This document shows, piece by piece, positions 1 to 8,134 of a DNA stretch of 64,000 nucleotides. Position numbers and translations under genes: made by a program. The number at the start of each line of letters is the position of its first letter. Positions within the stretch are counted from its first letter, which is position 1. Origin of the DNA: Paenibacillus sp. FSL R5-0490 (lineage in GTDB: Bacteria; Bacillota; Bacilli; Bacillales; Cytobacillaceae); assembly GCF_001956215.1 (NCBI RefSeq), contig NZ_MRTQ01000017.1, positions 49,043-113,042 of the forward strand, written 5' to 3'. Under the pieces are notes generated by a model. The model saw only the letters and a program-made list of their open reading frames with translations. It did no database searches and was not told where the DNA came from.

Positions 1-261
1 ACCATAATTGAGCTGACAAAACTCAGTGGTTTCTTCAATATTATCGAATTCCTGGTTATTGAACTGATCACAAGGGAATCCAAGAATTTCAAGGCCCTTG
101 TCTTGATACTTTTCATAGAGCTCCTGCAGCCCTTTAAATTGGGGCGTCAACCCGCACTTGCTTGCTGTGTTTACGATAATTAGAGGCTTTCCTTCGTATT
201 CTTTCAGAGATTTCAATTCACCATTCGTTTTCTTGACTTCAAAATCATAAACCGTTGTCAT
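1..261 (-). CDS. gpx: Glutathione peroxidase family protein (partial, C-terminus off the left edge)
   Basis: The first 87 residues of a Cys-type glutathione/thiol peroxidase are visible; the rest lies beyond base 1. Such enzymes reduce hydroperoxides in the cytosol, usually with thioredoxin-like donors in Bacillus. The reading shows the [11 protein letters not shown] active-site block with peroxidatic Cys36, followed by the GFPCDQF block around residue 64, both family hallmarks. The ATG at 259-261 sits behind a GGAGGT ribosome site (269-274 on the other strand). An inverted/direct repeat at 280-313 lies in the promoter area and may be the operator of a redox regulator. Confidence 0.9.
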   Translation of the reverse strand, partial: MTTVYDFEVKKTNGELKSLKEYEGKPLIIVNTASKCGLTPQFKGLQELYEKYQDKGLEILGFPCDQFNNQEFDNIEETTEFCQLNYG

Positions 262-279
262 TGGGATACCTCCTATTTT

Positions 280-313
280 TTAATCGTGTGCGATTTAATC
301 TTAAGCGATTTAA
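280..313. promoter_or_regulatory. Candidate operator upstream of gpx (inverted and direct repeat)
   Basis: AATCG (282-286) and CGATT (291-295) form an inverted repeat with a 4-bp spacer, and the nonamer GCGATTTAA occurs twice (290-298 and 305-313) exactly 15 bp apart. This sits 20-50 bp before the peroxidase start and resembles operators of MarR/OhrR-type redox regulators. The regulator itself is not in the window, so the assignment is an inference. Confidence 0.4.
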
Positions 314-409
314 ATTCCTTTTGCAACAAATCAGCTTTTTATGAAACTAGCATTAAGGTTCATTCGTAGGAAAGATAGATTTCCAATTCATTTACAAAGG
401 ATGATTATA

Positions 410-1423
410 ATGTTGGACGAATTGCGGGAAGCAATTGAGAAACTGCCGGAGCATGGGGCGAAGAGCTATTTATTTAACATATTGCTTCGGGTTCACTTAT
501 TAAAAAACAGTGCTGATTCTCAGGAAGAGATCATGGAACTGCTTAATGATATTCAAAAAAAGATATTTTTTTATTCCCAGGGGAGGAAATTGGAGCGGGA
601 ATATGAAACATACCACATTGTGTGTGGAGAATCACCGGCAGGCGCTTTAAAGGTTGGTCTCAGTAAAGAGAATAAAGTCATTGGCTTTCCTGACTTTTTC
701 AGCAATGGACCTCTCTGGAGGATGGATGAAGAGGAGGGGAGAAAACATCGATTAGAATGGCTGAAGGATCATATTAATATACCTGAGGATTATCTGGAAA
801 AGGAATATGAAAGAAAAATAGCCTCAGCACTCGAGGAGATTGGTGCCATTCCTGAAAGAAAACCGATCGTGATCTGGACCGCTGACAACGCCGATGAACA
901 AACCGGTTTGCGGTTTTTCCTGTACGTATTAAGAAACAAAGATAATAATGTGCATGTTATTAATACTGCTCAGTCATATAAGGAGCTTTTTCCTGCGAAA
1001 AAGAATCAAGTCCTTTTAAGGCACTCAGGTGAAGCAGCTCCGGAAAAACTGAAGATCATATTAGATAAAAACATGGGAAGCCCCTTATCTGCAGAAGAAA
1101 GAACCAGGTTTGTATCGGATTGGCAGGCGCTCTCCATGACAAAGGAAGTACTGCGCATATGGGAAGAGAATGAAATACATAGTATGCCAGAGAGTTATTT
1201 TGATGACTATATCATCGAATCAGCCAGGAAGCTTCATAAAAGCAACAAGGGTTTTATAAAATCAGCCAGATTAATCGGGGAAGTGATAGGGCATCTGGAT
1301 GAGCCAATTGGTGATGGCTTTGCTGAGTTTAGAGTAAGATCCCTAATTTATAACGGTGTATTTGCGATAAAAGGAATTCCGAAAAGTATGAGGTTTTATA
1401 GCATTAAACTGAAAGAGATATAG
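410..1423 (+). CDS. DUF1835/DUF3658-type protein of unknown function
   Basis: A cytosolic protein of about 337 residues resembling the DUF1835 (N-terminal half, with HIVCGESPAGALK and FSNGPLWRMDEEEGRKHRLEWL) plus DUF3658 (C-terminal half, ending FAEFRVRSLIYNGVF) family found in many Bacillales. No biochemical function is firmly known to me. The open frame extends back to 341, but AAAGGA at 396-401 fits the ATG at 410 (MLDELREAIEKLP) best, removing a short basic N-terminus; ATG 401 is in frame but overlaps that site. It stands alone, with its own upstream region diverging from gpx, and only a weak GGCTG/CAGCC hairpin follows it. Confidence 0.7.
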   Translation: MLDELREAIEKLPEHGAKSYLFNILLRVHLLKNSADSQEEIMELLNDIQKKIFFYSQGRKLEREYETYHIVCGESPAGALKVGLSKENKVIGFPDFFSNGPLWRMDEEEGRKHRLEWLKDHINIPEDYLEKEYERKIASALEEIGAIPERKPIVIWTADNADEQTGLRFFLYVLRNKDNNVHVINTAQSYKELFPAKKNQVLLRHSGEAAPEKLKIILDKNMGSPLSAEERTRFVSDWQALSMTKEVLRIWEENEIHSMPESYFDDYIIESARKLHKSNKGFIKSARLIGEVIGHLDEPIGDGFAEFRVRSLIYNGVFAIKGIPKSMRFYSIKLKEI

Positions 1424-1505
1424 AATTTCATAAATCCCTCGGCTGGAATTTCGTGCAGCCTTCCTTTATTCTAAATAAAAGAAACGAATAGAAGAGGGAT
1501 CAACT

Positions 1506-2570
1506 TTGAAAAAGATTTACAGTGATATTATTCAATTTCGCGGCACTCACTTTGATTTTGGCTTTATGCAGGGAGAGCGAATAAAGGATTCTCTTTCTGT
1601 TAAAAATCGGGAGGATCAGTGGAAGGTACGGAAGCCGCGTTTTTCAATAAATGAAGCAGAAGTGAAAAAAGCAATTACGAGGTTTGCGCCCGGAATCTGG
1701 GATGAGCTGCTTGGGATACAGGAAGCGCTGCAATGGCCGATGAAGCGGGTGTTACAGGAATTTGGCGGGTATCGACTTGATTATGTCCGTTCAGGCTGTT
1801 CCATTCTGACAGGGGCTGATTACCTGGTCCGCAATTATGATTACCATCCGAAAACCTATGAAGGGCGCTATACCTTTTATCAGCCAACCGATCAGGGCTT
1901 TGCGATTATGGGTCCCAGCCAGAGGGTGACTGGCCGGATGGATGGCATGAATGAAAAAGGGCTTGTCATCGGCTATAATTTCATGAACCGTAAAAAGCCT
2001 GCTGATGGCTTTATCTGCTGCATGATCGGCCGCCTGATTTTGGAGGCATGTGCAAATGTCAAAGAAGCGGTTGAGATGCTGAAGGAAATTCCGCACCGCC
2101 ATTCCTTTACCTATGTGGTGTATGATACAAGCGGAGAGACATATGCAGTGGAAACATCTCCGAGAGGTGTAGAGGTCCGTCAGACGACTGCCTGTACAAA
2201 CCATTTTGAAATCATGAAGGATGAAAACCGCAACCATCTGGCTGACAGCTTGCGCAGGCTGGATGTCATGAAAAGCCGTCAGGATGGGCGCCTGGATGCA
2301 CATGATGCATTCCGCCTTCTGAATGATAGTGATAAAGGTGTCTTTTCAGATCTTTATGGAAGCTGGGCAGGGACCATTCATACATCAGCCTATCTGCCGG
2401 GAGAGATGAAAGCCTGGTTTGCGCTCGGCGGCGACAGAGAGCCAGTAATTTTTGACTTTGGGCATTGGCTCGATGGCCAGGATATTGAAATGAATAGAAT
2501 CACTGGTGAAGTGGATACGGACATTCCCTTTTTGCATATGGATGAGCATGCGAACTGGTTCAGGAAATGA
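1506..2570 (+). CDS. C45-family autoproteolytic acyltransferase/hydrolase
   Basis: 354 residues resembling the acyl-CoA:6-aminopenicillanate acyltransferase (peptidase C45, Ntn-hydrolase) family. The likely nucleophile is Cys98 in VRSGCSIL, which in this family becomes N-terminal after self-cleavage; downstream blocks LVRNYDYHP, GRMDGMNEKGLVIGYNF and ACTNHF match the family layout. The physiological substrate is unknown; a role in amide or N-acyl hydrolysis is an inference. Translation starts at TTG 1506, eight bases after AGAGGG. It is followed closely by hemY and may share transcription with it, although a short AT-rich gap separates them. Confidence 0.78.
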   Translation: MKKIYSDIIQFRGTHFDFGFMQGERIKDSLSVKNREDQWKVRKPRFSINEAEVKKAITRFAPGIWDELLGIQEALQWPMKRVLQEFGGYRLDYVRSGCSILTGADYLVRNYDYHPKTYEGRYTFYQPTDQGFAIMGPSQRVTGRMDGMNEKGLVIGYNFMNRKKPADGFICCMIGRLILEACANVKEAVEMLKEIPHRHSFTYVVYDTSGETYAVETSPRGVEVRQTTACTNHFEIMKDENRNHLADSLRRLDVMKSRQDGRLDAHDAFRLLNDSDKGVFSDLYGSWAGTIHTSAYLPGEMKAWFALGGDREPVIFDFGHWLDGQDIEMNRITGEVDTDIPFLHMDEHANWFRK

Positions 2571-2669
2571 TAATGTTTTTGAAAAATGGACAAACCCTCA
2601 CGTACTTTCATCTCTACATGTTGTGGTACACTTTATATATGAATTGGATGTAAACTGAGGTGCATACGA

Positions 2670-4055
2670 GTGAAAACAGTATTAGTCATAGGCGGCGGTG
2701 TAACAGGATTGTCCGCTATGTATGAACTGAATAAGTGGAAAAAAGAAAACGATCAGGATATACGGCTGGTGCTGGCGGAATCAGCAGAACAGCTTGGCGG
2801 AAAAATCCGCACAGTAAGAGAAGGCGGCTTCACAATCGAGGCGGGTGCTGATTCGATTGTTGCCCGCAAAGCGGATGCGATGAATTTTATCCAGGAGCTC
2901 GGTTTGGAAGAAGAGGTTGTGTACAATGCGGCGGGACGGTCGTATATTTACACTGACGGCGAGCTGAAGCTGATCCCGGCAGATTCTGTATTTGGGATTC
3001 CGGCCAGTGTTGAATCTCTTGCCAAATCAACACTTGTTTCAGCAGAAGGAAAGGTTGAAGCCCTGAAGGATTTTTATACGAAAAATGACCGATTTACAAA
3101 GAACGATTCGATCGGCGATTTCCTTGAGCACTTCTTTGGAAAAGAATTGGTGGAAAAACAAATTGCGCCTGTTCTTTCGGGAGTATATTCCGGAAATCTC
3201 AGTGAATTAACCATTGCTTCGACTCTTCCGCAGGTGTTTGATTATAAAGAAAAATACGGCAGCATCATAAGAGGGTTCGAGGAAAATAAAAAGGTGTTCC
3301 AGAGCGGCGGGGGAAAGAAGTTCCTTTCCTTTAATAAAGGCCTGGATACATTAATTGATGCTTATGAAGAAAGATTGGACGGAACAGAAATAGTAAAAAG
3401 CACACAGGCTGTTAAAATAGAAAAGACAGATCGCAGATATAAGGTTGATTTCTCAAATGGCGAAAGCCTGGAGGCAGATCATATAGTGCTCGGCATTCCG
3501 CATAATGCAGCTGCAGTCCTGTTTGATGATGAGGAGCTAAAAGCGGAGTTCGAACCGTTGAAGAACAGTTCCCTGATTTCTATTTATCTTGCTTATGATA
3601 TTCCAGACAGCGAACTGCTTGAAGACGGGACAGGCTTCATCACGGCCAATACGGATGAACTAACCTGCAATGCCTGTACATGGACAAGCCGCAAGTGGAA
3701 GCATACATCGGAAAGCGGTAATTTGCTTGTAAGATTATTTTATAAAAGCAGTCATCCGGCCTTTGCCTCTCTAAAGGAAATGGGTGAAGAAGAGCTCTTG
3801 AAGACGGCTCTGGCTGATATTGAAAAAAGTCTTGGCATTACGGCCGAGCCTGCAGCCAGTGAAGTGACAAATTGGACTGAAAAAATGCCGAACTATCTGA
3901 TTTCCCATCCTGAGACAGTAGCAGCCATTGAAAGCAGACTGGGCCGGGAATACCCTGGAATATGGCTTGCAGGCTGCTCTTATTACGGTGTCGGCATTCC
4001 TGATTGCATTGAAAATGGGGCAGAAACGGCCGGTAAAATTATTGAGAAAATGTAA
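2670..4055 (+). CDS. hemY: Coproporphyrinogen III / protoporphyrinogen oxidase HemY (CgoX)
   Basis: 461-residue FAD amine-oxidase-like enzyme of haem synthesis. In Firmicutes HemY oxidises coproporphyrinogen III to coproporphyrin III with oxygen. Seen: N-terminal dinucleotide-binding motif VLVIGGGVTGLSAMYEL, the GGKIRTVREGGFTIEAGADSIVARK substrate/FAD segment split around residues 46-70, and the C-terminal flavin motif WLAGCSYYGVGIPDCIENG. Length matches the family. The GTG start at 2670 is seven bases from GAGGTG. Its usual partners hemE and hemH are not adjacent here; another tetrapyrrole gene, gsaB, lies 50 kb away in the window. A terminator follows at 4127. Confidence 0.93.
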   Translation: MKTVLVIGGGVTGLSAMYELNKWKKENDQDIRLVLAESAEQLGGKIRTVREGGFTIEAGADSIVARKADAMNFIQELGLEEEVVYNAAGRSYIYTDGELKLIPADSVFGIPASVESLAKSTLVSAEGKVEALKDFYTKNDRFTKNDSIGDFLEHFFGKELVEKQIAPVLSGVYSGNLSELTIASTLPQVFDYKEKYGSIIRGFEENKKVFQSGGGKKFLSFNKGLDTLIDAYEERLDGTEIVKSTQAVKIEKTDRRYKVDFSNGESLEADHIVLGIPHNAAAVLFDDEELKAEFEPLKNSSLISIYLAYDIPDSELLEDGTGFITANTDELTCNACTWTSRKWKHTSESGNLLVRLFYKSSHPAFASLKEMGEEELLKTALADIEKSLGITAEPAASEVTNWTEKMPNYLISHPETVAAIESRLGREYPGIWLAGCSYYGVGIPDCIENGAETAGKIIEKM

Positions 4056-4126
4056 AACGAAAATCGTGTAAGTAAATGGTTCCGTTTTCGGGTGCTTTAA
4101 TTGAATTAGCAAATCCTTAAATTATA

Positions 4127-4158
4127 AAAACTCGCAATTTTCTAATGCGAGTTTTTTT
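4127..4158 (+). terminator. Rho-independent terminator after hemY
   Basis: AAAACTCGCA (4127-4136) pairs with TGCGAGTTTT (4146-4155) around a 9-nt loop, followed by a T tract. Its stem resembles the hairpin at 6948-6976 on the far side of the toxin cassette. Confidence 0.8.
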
Positions 4159-4399
4159 GTTATAACCTGATAGTAAGCAACAATGTTTACGAAAACAGCC
4201 CAAAAAATTAAGAGTGGGTTATGCAGCTATGTTTTACCTTAAGTCGGGATCAATGATGACTACAGCATATTTAAAGGAATTAACAGCTTTTAAGGAACTT
4301 TTTACACTATTTCATGCCTAAATTCCTATTCAACTAATTGCCCGGGTCCTTTAAGATGAAATAGAAGAAAATGGAATTTATAATGCGGAGCTGATTCTA
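4159..4399. other. Intergenic gap before the LXG toxin gene
   Basis: No convincing gene. A 30-codon frame (4229-4321) has no ribosome site. LXG toxin genes usually follow one or two small WXG100-like partner genes; none can be read here, so the partner is absent, degraded or encoded elsewhere. Confidence 0.5.
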
Positions 4400-6127
4400 T
4401 TGAAGGTATTAGAAGCAGATTCCTTGCTTGCAGGAATCGACGAGACGAGCAATCAATTATCTATCCTTAAAGATCAGGTAAATCAAGTTCAGGTATCCAT
4501 CCAGGAGCTGGTGTCTCTCGAAGATGCTTTTAAAGGGCAGGGCGGCCATGCTATACTTGCGTATTACCAGGAATGCCACCAGCCTTTTCTGCAATTCCTT
4601 GAATTCTGGATTGGCGAGTATCAATCCTATTTAAAAAGTTTCATAGGTTCATTGCGGGATCTTGAACCCTCTCATTCAGGCTTAATCCGCCAGGAATTCC
4701 TGGTGTATGAGCTCAAACAGGGGCTGAGAAGCACCCTGCAGATTACCGCAGATCTAACACATGAAGCAAATGAGATTATGAAGTCAGTAAGTGATATTGT
4801 TGTGCTTCCACGGCTGGAGGATGGCCGTTTTATCCAGACATCAAAGCGAGCTGAGGATTCAAGTCAAGAAACCGTTGAGAAACTGGAGGACTTCGACCAT
4901 CAGGAAACGGCTGCATTGGAGCCTCTACTGCAAGATCTATCCCTCATGAACCAGTACATCCAAAAAATGGCGGGCATGTTCCAAAGCGGCAGCTTATCTC
5001 TGGCCCAATATCAGCCTAAATCTCTCAGCTGGAAGGATTACCAGGAGGAAATATCGAATCCTAATCCAGGAAGTGGCCAAGGTATTCTTCAGGATATAGC
5101 TGAAGGAGCTATTGAGGGGGCATCCAAAGCCGTAGGGGATACATGGGATGGGCTGAAGTCGACCTATGAGCTGGGCAGGAACATCATGGGCCCATTTAAT
5201 CCACTGTTTTTGGGCAGTGAATTGCTGTTTAACCGTGACCAGTTAATCGAAAACCAAAGGAAGCACCAGGAATTCTATCTAGGAATATTAAATGATCCCA
5301 TCGGAAAAGTAAGCCAGGCTCTGGATATGCCGAAATACATATGGTCCGCTGTTACCAATGCCTGGCAAAGGGATGTTGTCAATGGAGATGCTAAAAGTCG
5401 GACAGCCTTTTTTACCTATGGCCTGACTACCCTTGGAATTGGATTTCTCGGGGATAAAGGAATTGGTAAAGCCGGTACAATCGCCAAAACGGTAGGCCAG
5501 GTTACTAAGGGAGAAAAGGGACTTTCATTTCAGACGCATGGGCCAACACCAGCAATGGTAGGAGGATCAGCTCAGGGCATAGTACCTTACAATGTACTTC
5601 ATAATCCTTTGACACAGATTAAGAAGTTAACAGTTGAGGGGTATAGTTCCAAGCCTACAGATAAAATTGAAAAAGATGATTACTTTATCGGTACATTAAA
5701 GGGAGAAAAAGTCCACTTAAAAGGCGTGAAAGTAGAAGAGATTATATATACAAAAAGACTTCCAGAAGAAACTGCGCAATTAAGAAGGACCTTTAATAAT
5801 TCTGTAAAGAAAAGTTTCCTTAAAACTTTTGCTAACGACCCAATAAGAATACAAACTCTTCGAAACGCAGGGTTAGATAATAATGATATTGCCAGAATGA
5901 AAGATGGCCTTAATCCAAAGGGATGGCAAGTCCATCACAATTTGCCTTTAGATGATGGTGGTACCAATGATTTTACTAACTTGGTATTGATAAAAAATGA
6001 TCCATATCATAAAGCAGTTACGAATGAACAAAACTCTCTAACAAGAGAGTTAACTCCTACACAAAGTAAGAAGATTAATTGGCCAATTTTTGAAGATGAG
6101 GTTTACCCACCGGAACCTTTTAAATAA
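4400..6127 (+). CDS. LXG-domain polymorphic toxin with HNH-like nuclease C-terminus
   Basis: 575 residues. Residues 1-200 form a helical LXG domain with the hallmark FKGQGGHAILAYYQECHQPF near residues 44-64; LXG proteins are exported by the type VII (Yuk/Ess) secretion system. Residues 220-420 form a glycine-rich linker. The C-terminus (about 508-545) has GWQVHHNLPLDDGGTNDF and a following N-x-x-LVLI...HKAVTNEQ segment, the His-His and Asn/His layout of HNH/endonuclease VII-like toxin tips. Predicted role: nuclease delivered to competitors. Start TTG 4400 follows GCGGAG. The DNA looks more AT-rich from about 5620, suggesting the toxin tip was exchanged. The immunity gene follows after 17 bp. 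Confidence 0.88.
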   Translation: MKVLEADSLLAGIDETSNQLSILKDQVNQVQVSIQELVSLEDAFKGQGGHAILAYYQECHQPFLQFLEFWIGEYQSYLKSFIGSLRDLEPSHSGLIRQEFLVYELKQGLRSTLQITADLTHEANEIMKSVSDIVVLPRLEDGRFIQTSKRAEDSSQETVEKLEDFDHQETAALEPLLQDLSLMNQYIQKMAGMFQSGSLSLAQYQPKSLSWKDYQEEISNPNPGSGQGILQDIAEGAIEGASKAVGDTWDGLKSTYELGRNIMGPFNPLFLGSELLFNRDQLIENQRKHQEFYLGILNDPIGKVSQALDMPKYIWSAVTNAWQRDVVNGDAKSRTAFFTYGLTTLGIGFLGDKGIGKAGTIAKTVGQVTKGEKGLSFQTHGPTPAMVGGSAQGIVPYNVLHNPLTQIKKLTVEGYSSKPTDKIEKDDYFIGTLKGEKVHLKGVKVEEIIYTKRLPEETAQLRRTFNNSVKKSFLKTFANDPIRIQTLRNAGLDNNDIARMKDGLNPKGWQVHHNLPLDDGGTNDFTNLVLIKNDPYHKAVTNEQNSLTRELTPTQSKKINWPIFEDEVYPPEPFK

Positions 6128-6144
6128 AGAAGGGATGAGAAGAT

Positions 6145-6606
6145 ATGGCCCAGTGGAAAGAATTATTGATACAAATAAAAAAAATTGAAAAGAAATATGG
6201 AAGTTCACTAAGGAATCCAGTTACGGATGTAGAGATCAGCAAGTTGCAGCTGGACATTCAGGAGAAATTAGGGAATATTGAATTACCAAAGTCTTATGTA
6301 GAGTTTTTGAAAACTGTAAATGGATTAGACTTTAATGGGTTGGTCATTTATGGTGTTGATGAACATCTACTTGATGACCAAGAAGTTGAAGATCTTCAGG
6401 GGTTTGTTGATACAAACGAGATTTGGTATGAAAATGAATGGCAAAAGCAATATATATTTTGGGGAGAGTCTGATACAGCCTGGTACTGTTTAGACCTGCA
6501 TAAGGAAATATATCTTGAATTAGACAAACCCTCTGGAACCCAAATCCAATCATTTGAAAGTTTTGATTCCATGTTAACTGAGGCTTTACAAACAACTTTA
6601 TTATAA
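6145..6606 (+). CDS. SUKH/SMI1-KNR4 family immunity protein (YrhA/YobK-like)
   Basis: 153-residue acidic cytosolic protein with the SUKH layout: an N-terminal helix, the ELPKSYVEFLKTVNGLDFNGLVIYG core (residues about 49-73) and a later IFWGESDTAWYCLDL strand pair. SUKH proteins neutralise nuclease toxins of polymorphic systems. It starts 17 bp after the LXG gene behind AAGGGATGAG and shares its AT-rich base use, so it is the expected antidote for the HNH-like tip. The specificity for this toxin is inferred from adjacency, not shown. Confidence 0.85.
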   Translation: MAQWKELLIQIKKIEKKYGSSLRNPVTDVEISKLQLDIQEKLGNIELPKSYVEFLKTVNGLDFNGLVIYGVDEHLLDDQEVEDLQGFVDTNEIWYENEWQKQYIFWGESDTAWYCLDLHKEIYLELDKPSGTQIQSFESFDSMLTEALQTTLL

Positions 6607-6616
6607 CAGTTTCCAA

Positions 6617-6865
6617 ATGGATAATAGTACTGTCATTTTCTCAATGGCTATTATCTCAAACTTTAATTCACTTGAAAGCACAAAAAATGCATGTCTTGAT
6701 AACAATAAGACATCAAAGGCTGAAAAGAACTTCTTAGCTATTATCTGGTCTGTAGCTTGTGAATAATTCATATTCGTTATTTCACTAACTGTGATTATTT
6801 TAGGTGTTTTAAGTGGAATCGTTGGTTGGCTTATAGGGATGTTCGTCAGTAATAACTTAATGTAG
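6617..6865 (+). pseudogene. Broken small membrane-protein gene (in-frame TAA at codon 50)
   Basis: Reading from ATG 6617 gives 49 residues ending at TAA 6764-6766; the same frame then continues for 32 residues to TAG 6863-6865, the second part being a clear membrane segment (ISLTVIILGVLSGIVGWLIG). I see no ribosome site that would start the second half. The best explanation is a small membrane protein, perhaps a second immunity or accessory gene of the toxin cassette, inactivated by a nonsense mutation. I do not recognise the family. Confidence 0.45.
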
Positions 6866-6947
6866 AGTACAGCATGTAACGAGGGAGTTAATCGAGATTG
6901 GAACGAACGGGTATTAGCTCAATAAGAACGACTAATTTATTACAAAG

Positions 6948-6976
6948 AAAACTCGCCATTTTAGGGGCGAGTTTTG
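6948..6976. terminator. Bidirectional terminator closing the toxin cassette
   Basis: AAAACTCGCC (6948-6957) pairs with GGCGAGTTTT (6966-6975). It can serve the toxin side on the plus strand and the small membrane protein at 7084-7308 on the minus strand. Confidence 0.7.
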
Positions 6977-7083
6977 CTATTTGTATGCCATATTGGATGT
7001 CAAAGGACTGTCATTTCTGTGCATTTTTTTAGAAAAGTACTTCAAAACGGAACCCTTTTCTGTGTAAGATGGGGATTTTTTGC

Positions 7084-7308
7084 TCATATGATTTTGGTCA
7101 GATCCTTAGGACTTTCAATCTTCATTTGCTCCAATTCGAGCTTCATCTTTTCTGTTTCAAGCAGAAAGTTTTCCTGCTTCAGCTTTTCCAGGGTGATTTC
7201 ATCTTTTATCATATTATGTTTGATCTTTGCGAGTTTTTGAGTGTGAACAGTCATGATGGCAATGATGGGAATAGAGAAAATCATAATCACGGCAATAGTA
7301 CCTGTCAA
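7084..7308 (-). CDS. Small membrane-anchored coiled-coil protein, unknown
   Basis: 74 residues: one N-terminal hydrophobic helix (about 3-21, TGTIAVIMIFSIPIIAIMTV) followed by a highly charged Lys/Glu helix (about 25-66) likely to form a coiled coil on the cytosolic face. No family recognised; the layout is like PspB or other single-span scaffolds, but that is only resemblance. TTG start with AGGTGCAGGA upstream. It diverges from the DUF488 gene with a shared upstream region. Confidence 0.55.
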   Translation of the reverse strand: MTGTIAVIMIFSIPIIAIMTVHTQKLAKIKHNMIKDEITLEKLKQENFLLETEKMKLELEQMKIESPKDLTKII

Positions 7309-7326
7309 ATTTCCTGCACCTCACAT

Positions 7327-7356
7327 TTGATTGAATTAGAAAAAATTGTATATTAT
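7327..7356 (+). promoter_or_regulatory. Predicted sigma-A promoter for the DUF488 operon
   Basis: TTGATT (7327-7332), an 18-bp spacer, then TATTAT (7351-7356), about 50 bp before the DUF488 start. Confidence 0.5.
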
Positions 7357-7404
7357 GTTTATAATAATAGCAAATCACAAGGGATATACAAGGGGTGTCT
7401 TAAA

Positions 7405-7770
7405 TTGACCGGAATTTTCATTAAAAGAATTTATGACCCATACGAAGAAGAGGACGGCTATCGGGTGCTGATTGACCGGCTGTGGCCCCGCGGAATTAAA
7501 AAGGAAGATGCCCGTTTGTCAGCATGGGAAAAAGAGGCTGCGCCGAGTCATGAACTGAGAAAAGCATTTAACCATAAGCCTGAGCTTTTTGAAGATTTCC
7601 GGGAAAAATATCTTGAAGAGCTGCGGACACAAGACGGTAAAATCCGCAAAATAGATGAGCTGGCAAGAATGGCAGAAGAGCAGAATGTTACATTATTATA
7701 TGCTGCGAAAGATCCCATTCATAACCATGCGCGGGTTTTGTGTGAGGAAATCACGAGGAGGAAGGTTTAG
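7405..7770 (+). CDS. DUF488 (YeaO-like) protein
   Basis: 121 residues with the DUF488 signature: IKRIYDPYEEEDGYRVLIDRLWPRG near the N-terminus, HKPELFEDFREKYLEEL in the middle and VTLLYAAKDPIHNHARVL near the end. The family is cytosolic and of unknown function; the strongly conserved Arg/His residues hint at a small-molecule role. The open frame runs far upstream, but AAGGGGTG at 7390 sets the TTG at 7405. It begins a co-directional run with the acetyltransferase and hydrolase. Confidence 0.85.
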   Translation: MTGIFIKRIYDPYEEEDGYRVLIDRLWPRGIKKEDARLSAWEKEAAPSHELRKAFNHKPELFEDFREKYLEELRTQDGKIRKIDELARMAEEQNVTLLYAAKDPIHNHARVLCEEITRRKV

Positions 7771-7838
7771 TCTCTCCAAAAAGGAGGGAAAGCAAGATAG
7801 AAAGAATAGAGTTCATCTTAAATACAGGAGGAAATGAT

Positions 7839-8120
7839 ATGAATACAGATATCCAAAAAGAAGAAAACCGGTTTTTTATGAATGATGAAGAAGGGAATAT
7901 GATAGCGGAAATTACGTATATTCCAAGCGGCGATTCTGTCATAACCATAGACCATACATATGTAAGCGACTCCCTGCGCGGACAGGGAATTGCAGGAAAG
8001 CTTCTGGAAAGCGTTGTTCAGGAGGCACGCAGCAAGGGATATAAGATTGTGCCTGCCTGCTCATATGCCAAAGCTGTTTTTGACCGAAAGAGCGAATATC
8101 AGGATTTGCTTGCAAACTAA
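7839..8120 (+). CDS. Small GNAT-family N-acetyltransferase (NATD1/YjdJ type)
   Basis: 93 residues of the minimal acetyltransferase type. The acetyl-CoA binding loop is SDSLRGQGIAGKLL (about 54-67), followed by VQEARSKGYKIVPACSYAKAVF, where the PxCSYA block is typical of this subfamily. The substrate is unknown. It begins behind a strong AGGAGG and is followed after 14 bp by the hydrolase gene, so the two are probably translated from one message with the DUF488 gene. Confidence 0.85.
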   Translation: MNTDIQKEENRFFMNDEEGNMIAEITYIPSGDSVITIDHTYVSDSLRGQGIAGKLLESVVQEARSKGYKIVPACSYAKAVFDRKSEYQDLLAN

Positions 8121-8134
8121 AGGAGGTTTTCAGA

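Noticed and set aside
4229..4321. A 30-codon frame as a possible WXG100-like partner of the toxin
   Set aside because: Too short for a WXG100 protein, no WXG motif and no ribosome site.
4379..4384. TATAAT just before the LXG toxin
   Set aside because: It is only 16 bases before the start codon and would put the transcript start beyond the ribosome site.
7069..7404. N-terminal extension of the DUF488 frame
   Set aside because: It runs antisense through the small membrane gene and contains no family sequence; the ribosome site supports the TTG at 7405.
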